Source: Pontibacter roseus DSM 17521 (GTDB lineage Bacteria; Bacteroidota; Bacteroidia; Cytophagales; Hymenobacteraceae). From it: DNA of 64,000 nucleotides. The notes beneath the pieces were generated by a model, which was given only the letters and a program-made list of their open reading frames with translations, searched no databases and was not told the DNA's origin. This document shows, one piece after another, positions 63,684 through 64,000 of the stretch (position 1 is the stretch's first letter; each line of letters opens with the position of its first letter). The DNA lies in NCBI RefSeq assembly GCF_000373265.1, contig NZ_KB890765.1:124001-188000 (forward strand), written 5' to 3'. The translations under genes and the position numbers were made by a program.

Positions 63684-64000
63684 TTAGTCCTCTTCGTAAA
63701 ACTCAATCAAGGCGCCGAAATAGGCCTCGTTCCAGCCTTCCACGATGTCCTCGTAGTCCTCATCCGGTATGTTGAGGTGGCGCAGTTCGGCGGAGGTGCC
63801 CTGCTTGTGCGGGTGCAGCTTGATGGTCACGATAGATTTGTCCTGCTGGTCGCCGAAGTACCACTCCTGTACCAACATTTTCCCTTCTTCAAACTCCAGG
63901 TTCTTGCCCACGATGTTGCCTTCGAACAATGAAAATTCAGAACCCGGCTCAGTAGACATCTCGGCAGGGTCACCTGTCCACAATTGAATGGTGTTGGGGT
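63684..64000 (-). CDS. START-like/AHSA1-type (SRPBCC) domain protein, N-terminus cut off
   Basis: The frame is open to the right edge, and the codons just before the window end read [18 protein letters not shown], the typical AHSA1 loop. Then come [20 protein letters not shown] and the C-terminal helix [20 protein letters not shown]. These proteins bind hydrophobic ligands or Hsp90-like partners. An apparent TTG start at 63983 is only the edge of the visible frame. Confidence 0.82.
   Translation of the reverse strand, partial: PNTIQLWTGDPAEMSTEPGSEFSLFEGNIVGKNLEFEEGKMLVQEWYFGDQQDKSIVTIKLHPHKQGTSAELRHLNIPDEDYEDIVEGWNEAYFGALIEFYEED

Overview
The window looks like a chromosomal segment of an aerobic Bacteroidota bacterium, probably Cytophagales and close to Pontibacter or Hymenobacter (the genus is inference). 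The signs are TonB-dependent transport with an N-terminal carboxypeptidase-regulatory-like domain, a DUF5686 protein, a secreted protease ending in a type IX secretion (T9SS) sorting tail, many SusD-free lipoproteins with LxxC lipoboxes, a mitochondrial-type aconitase, and promoters fitting the Bacteroidota pattern TTTG-N19-21-TAnnTTTG. Genes lie on both strands in short operons. Convergent genes usually share a perfect hairpin flanked by A and T tracts, which would terminate transcription in both directions. Two tRNAs are present: Pro-GGG and Arg-TCG.

Layout. 1-5.5 kb: cell-envelope and hypothetical genes on the minus strand (DUF5686 protein, prolyl-iminopeptidase-like lipoprotein, S41 protease, AT-rich membrane protein). 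5.8-9.2 kb: folK with an overlapping hydrolase, a polyprenyl diphosphate synthase and a methyltransferase. 9.2-18.6 kb: TlpA-like lipoprotein, aconitase, T9SS subtilase, PaaN-type aldehyde dehydrogenase and a small coiled-coil protein. 18.7-22.4 kb: a siderophore-type TonB receptor plus a PepSY membrane protein, behind a well-formed promoter framed by two palindromes. 22.7-27.3 kb: a response regulator facing a stressosome operon (RsbR, RsbS, RsbT, an RsbT/RsbX-type fusion and a histidine kinase with two ATPase domains). 27.6-32.3 kb: lipoprotein, outer-membrane barrel, tRNA-Pro, amino-acid permease and a CNNM-type CBS protein.

32.5-43.5 kb is the most coherent accessory region. An M20 amidohydrolase, an Xaa-Pro aminopeptidase cotranscribed with an AraC regulator, four trans-4-hydroxyproline catabolic genes (deaminase, 2-oxoglutarate-semialdehyde dehydrogenase, epimerase, FAD dehydrogenase) and a dipeptidyl peptidase IV sit together. 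This reads as an island for using collagen-like peptides and feeding 2-oxoglutarate into the TCA cycle. 43.5-48 kb: tRNA-Arg, Ohr, sucC, a LolD-type ABC ATPase and a protein with a phage-like domain. 48.1-48.8 kb is a gene-poor, hairpin-rich stretch before recQ. 51-64 kb: small regulators, methyltransferase, lipoproteins, HAD, GNAT, NTF2-like, a pentad-repeat protein, DinB, quinone oxidoreductase, and an operon of START-like protein, amidase and ABC ATPase.

The most striking sequence-level signal is a short motif, GGTATA (reverse complement TATACC, often AGGTATAG or CTATACCT). It is scattered through genes and spacers on both strands. My manual reading finds roughly 180 sites against about 31 expected for a random 6-mer counted on both strands of 64 kb. 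It culminates in an eight-copy tandem array just after recQ. Its function is unknown to me, and it is the best candidate here for something undescribed.
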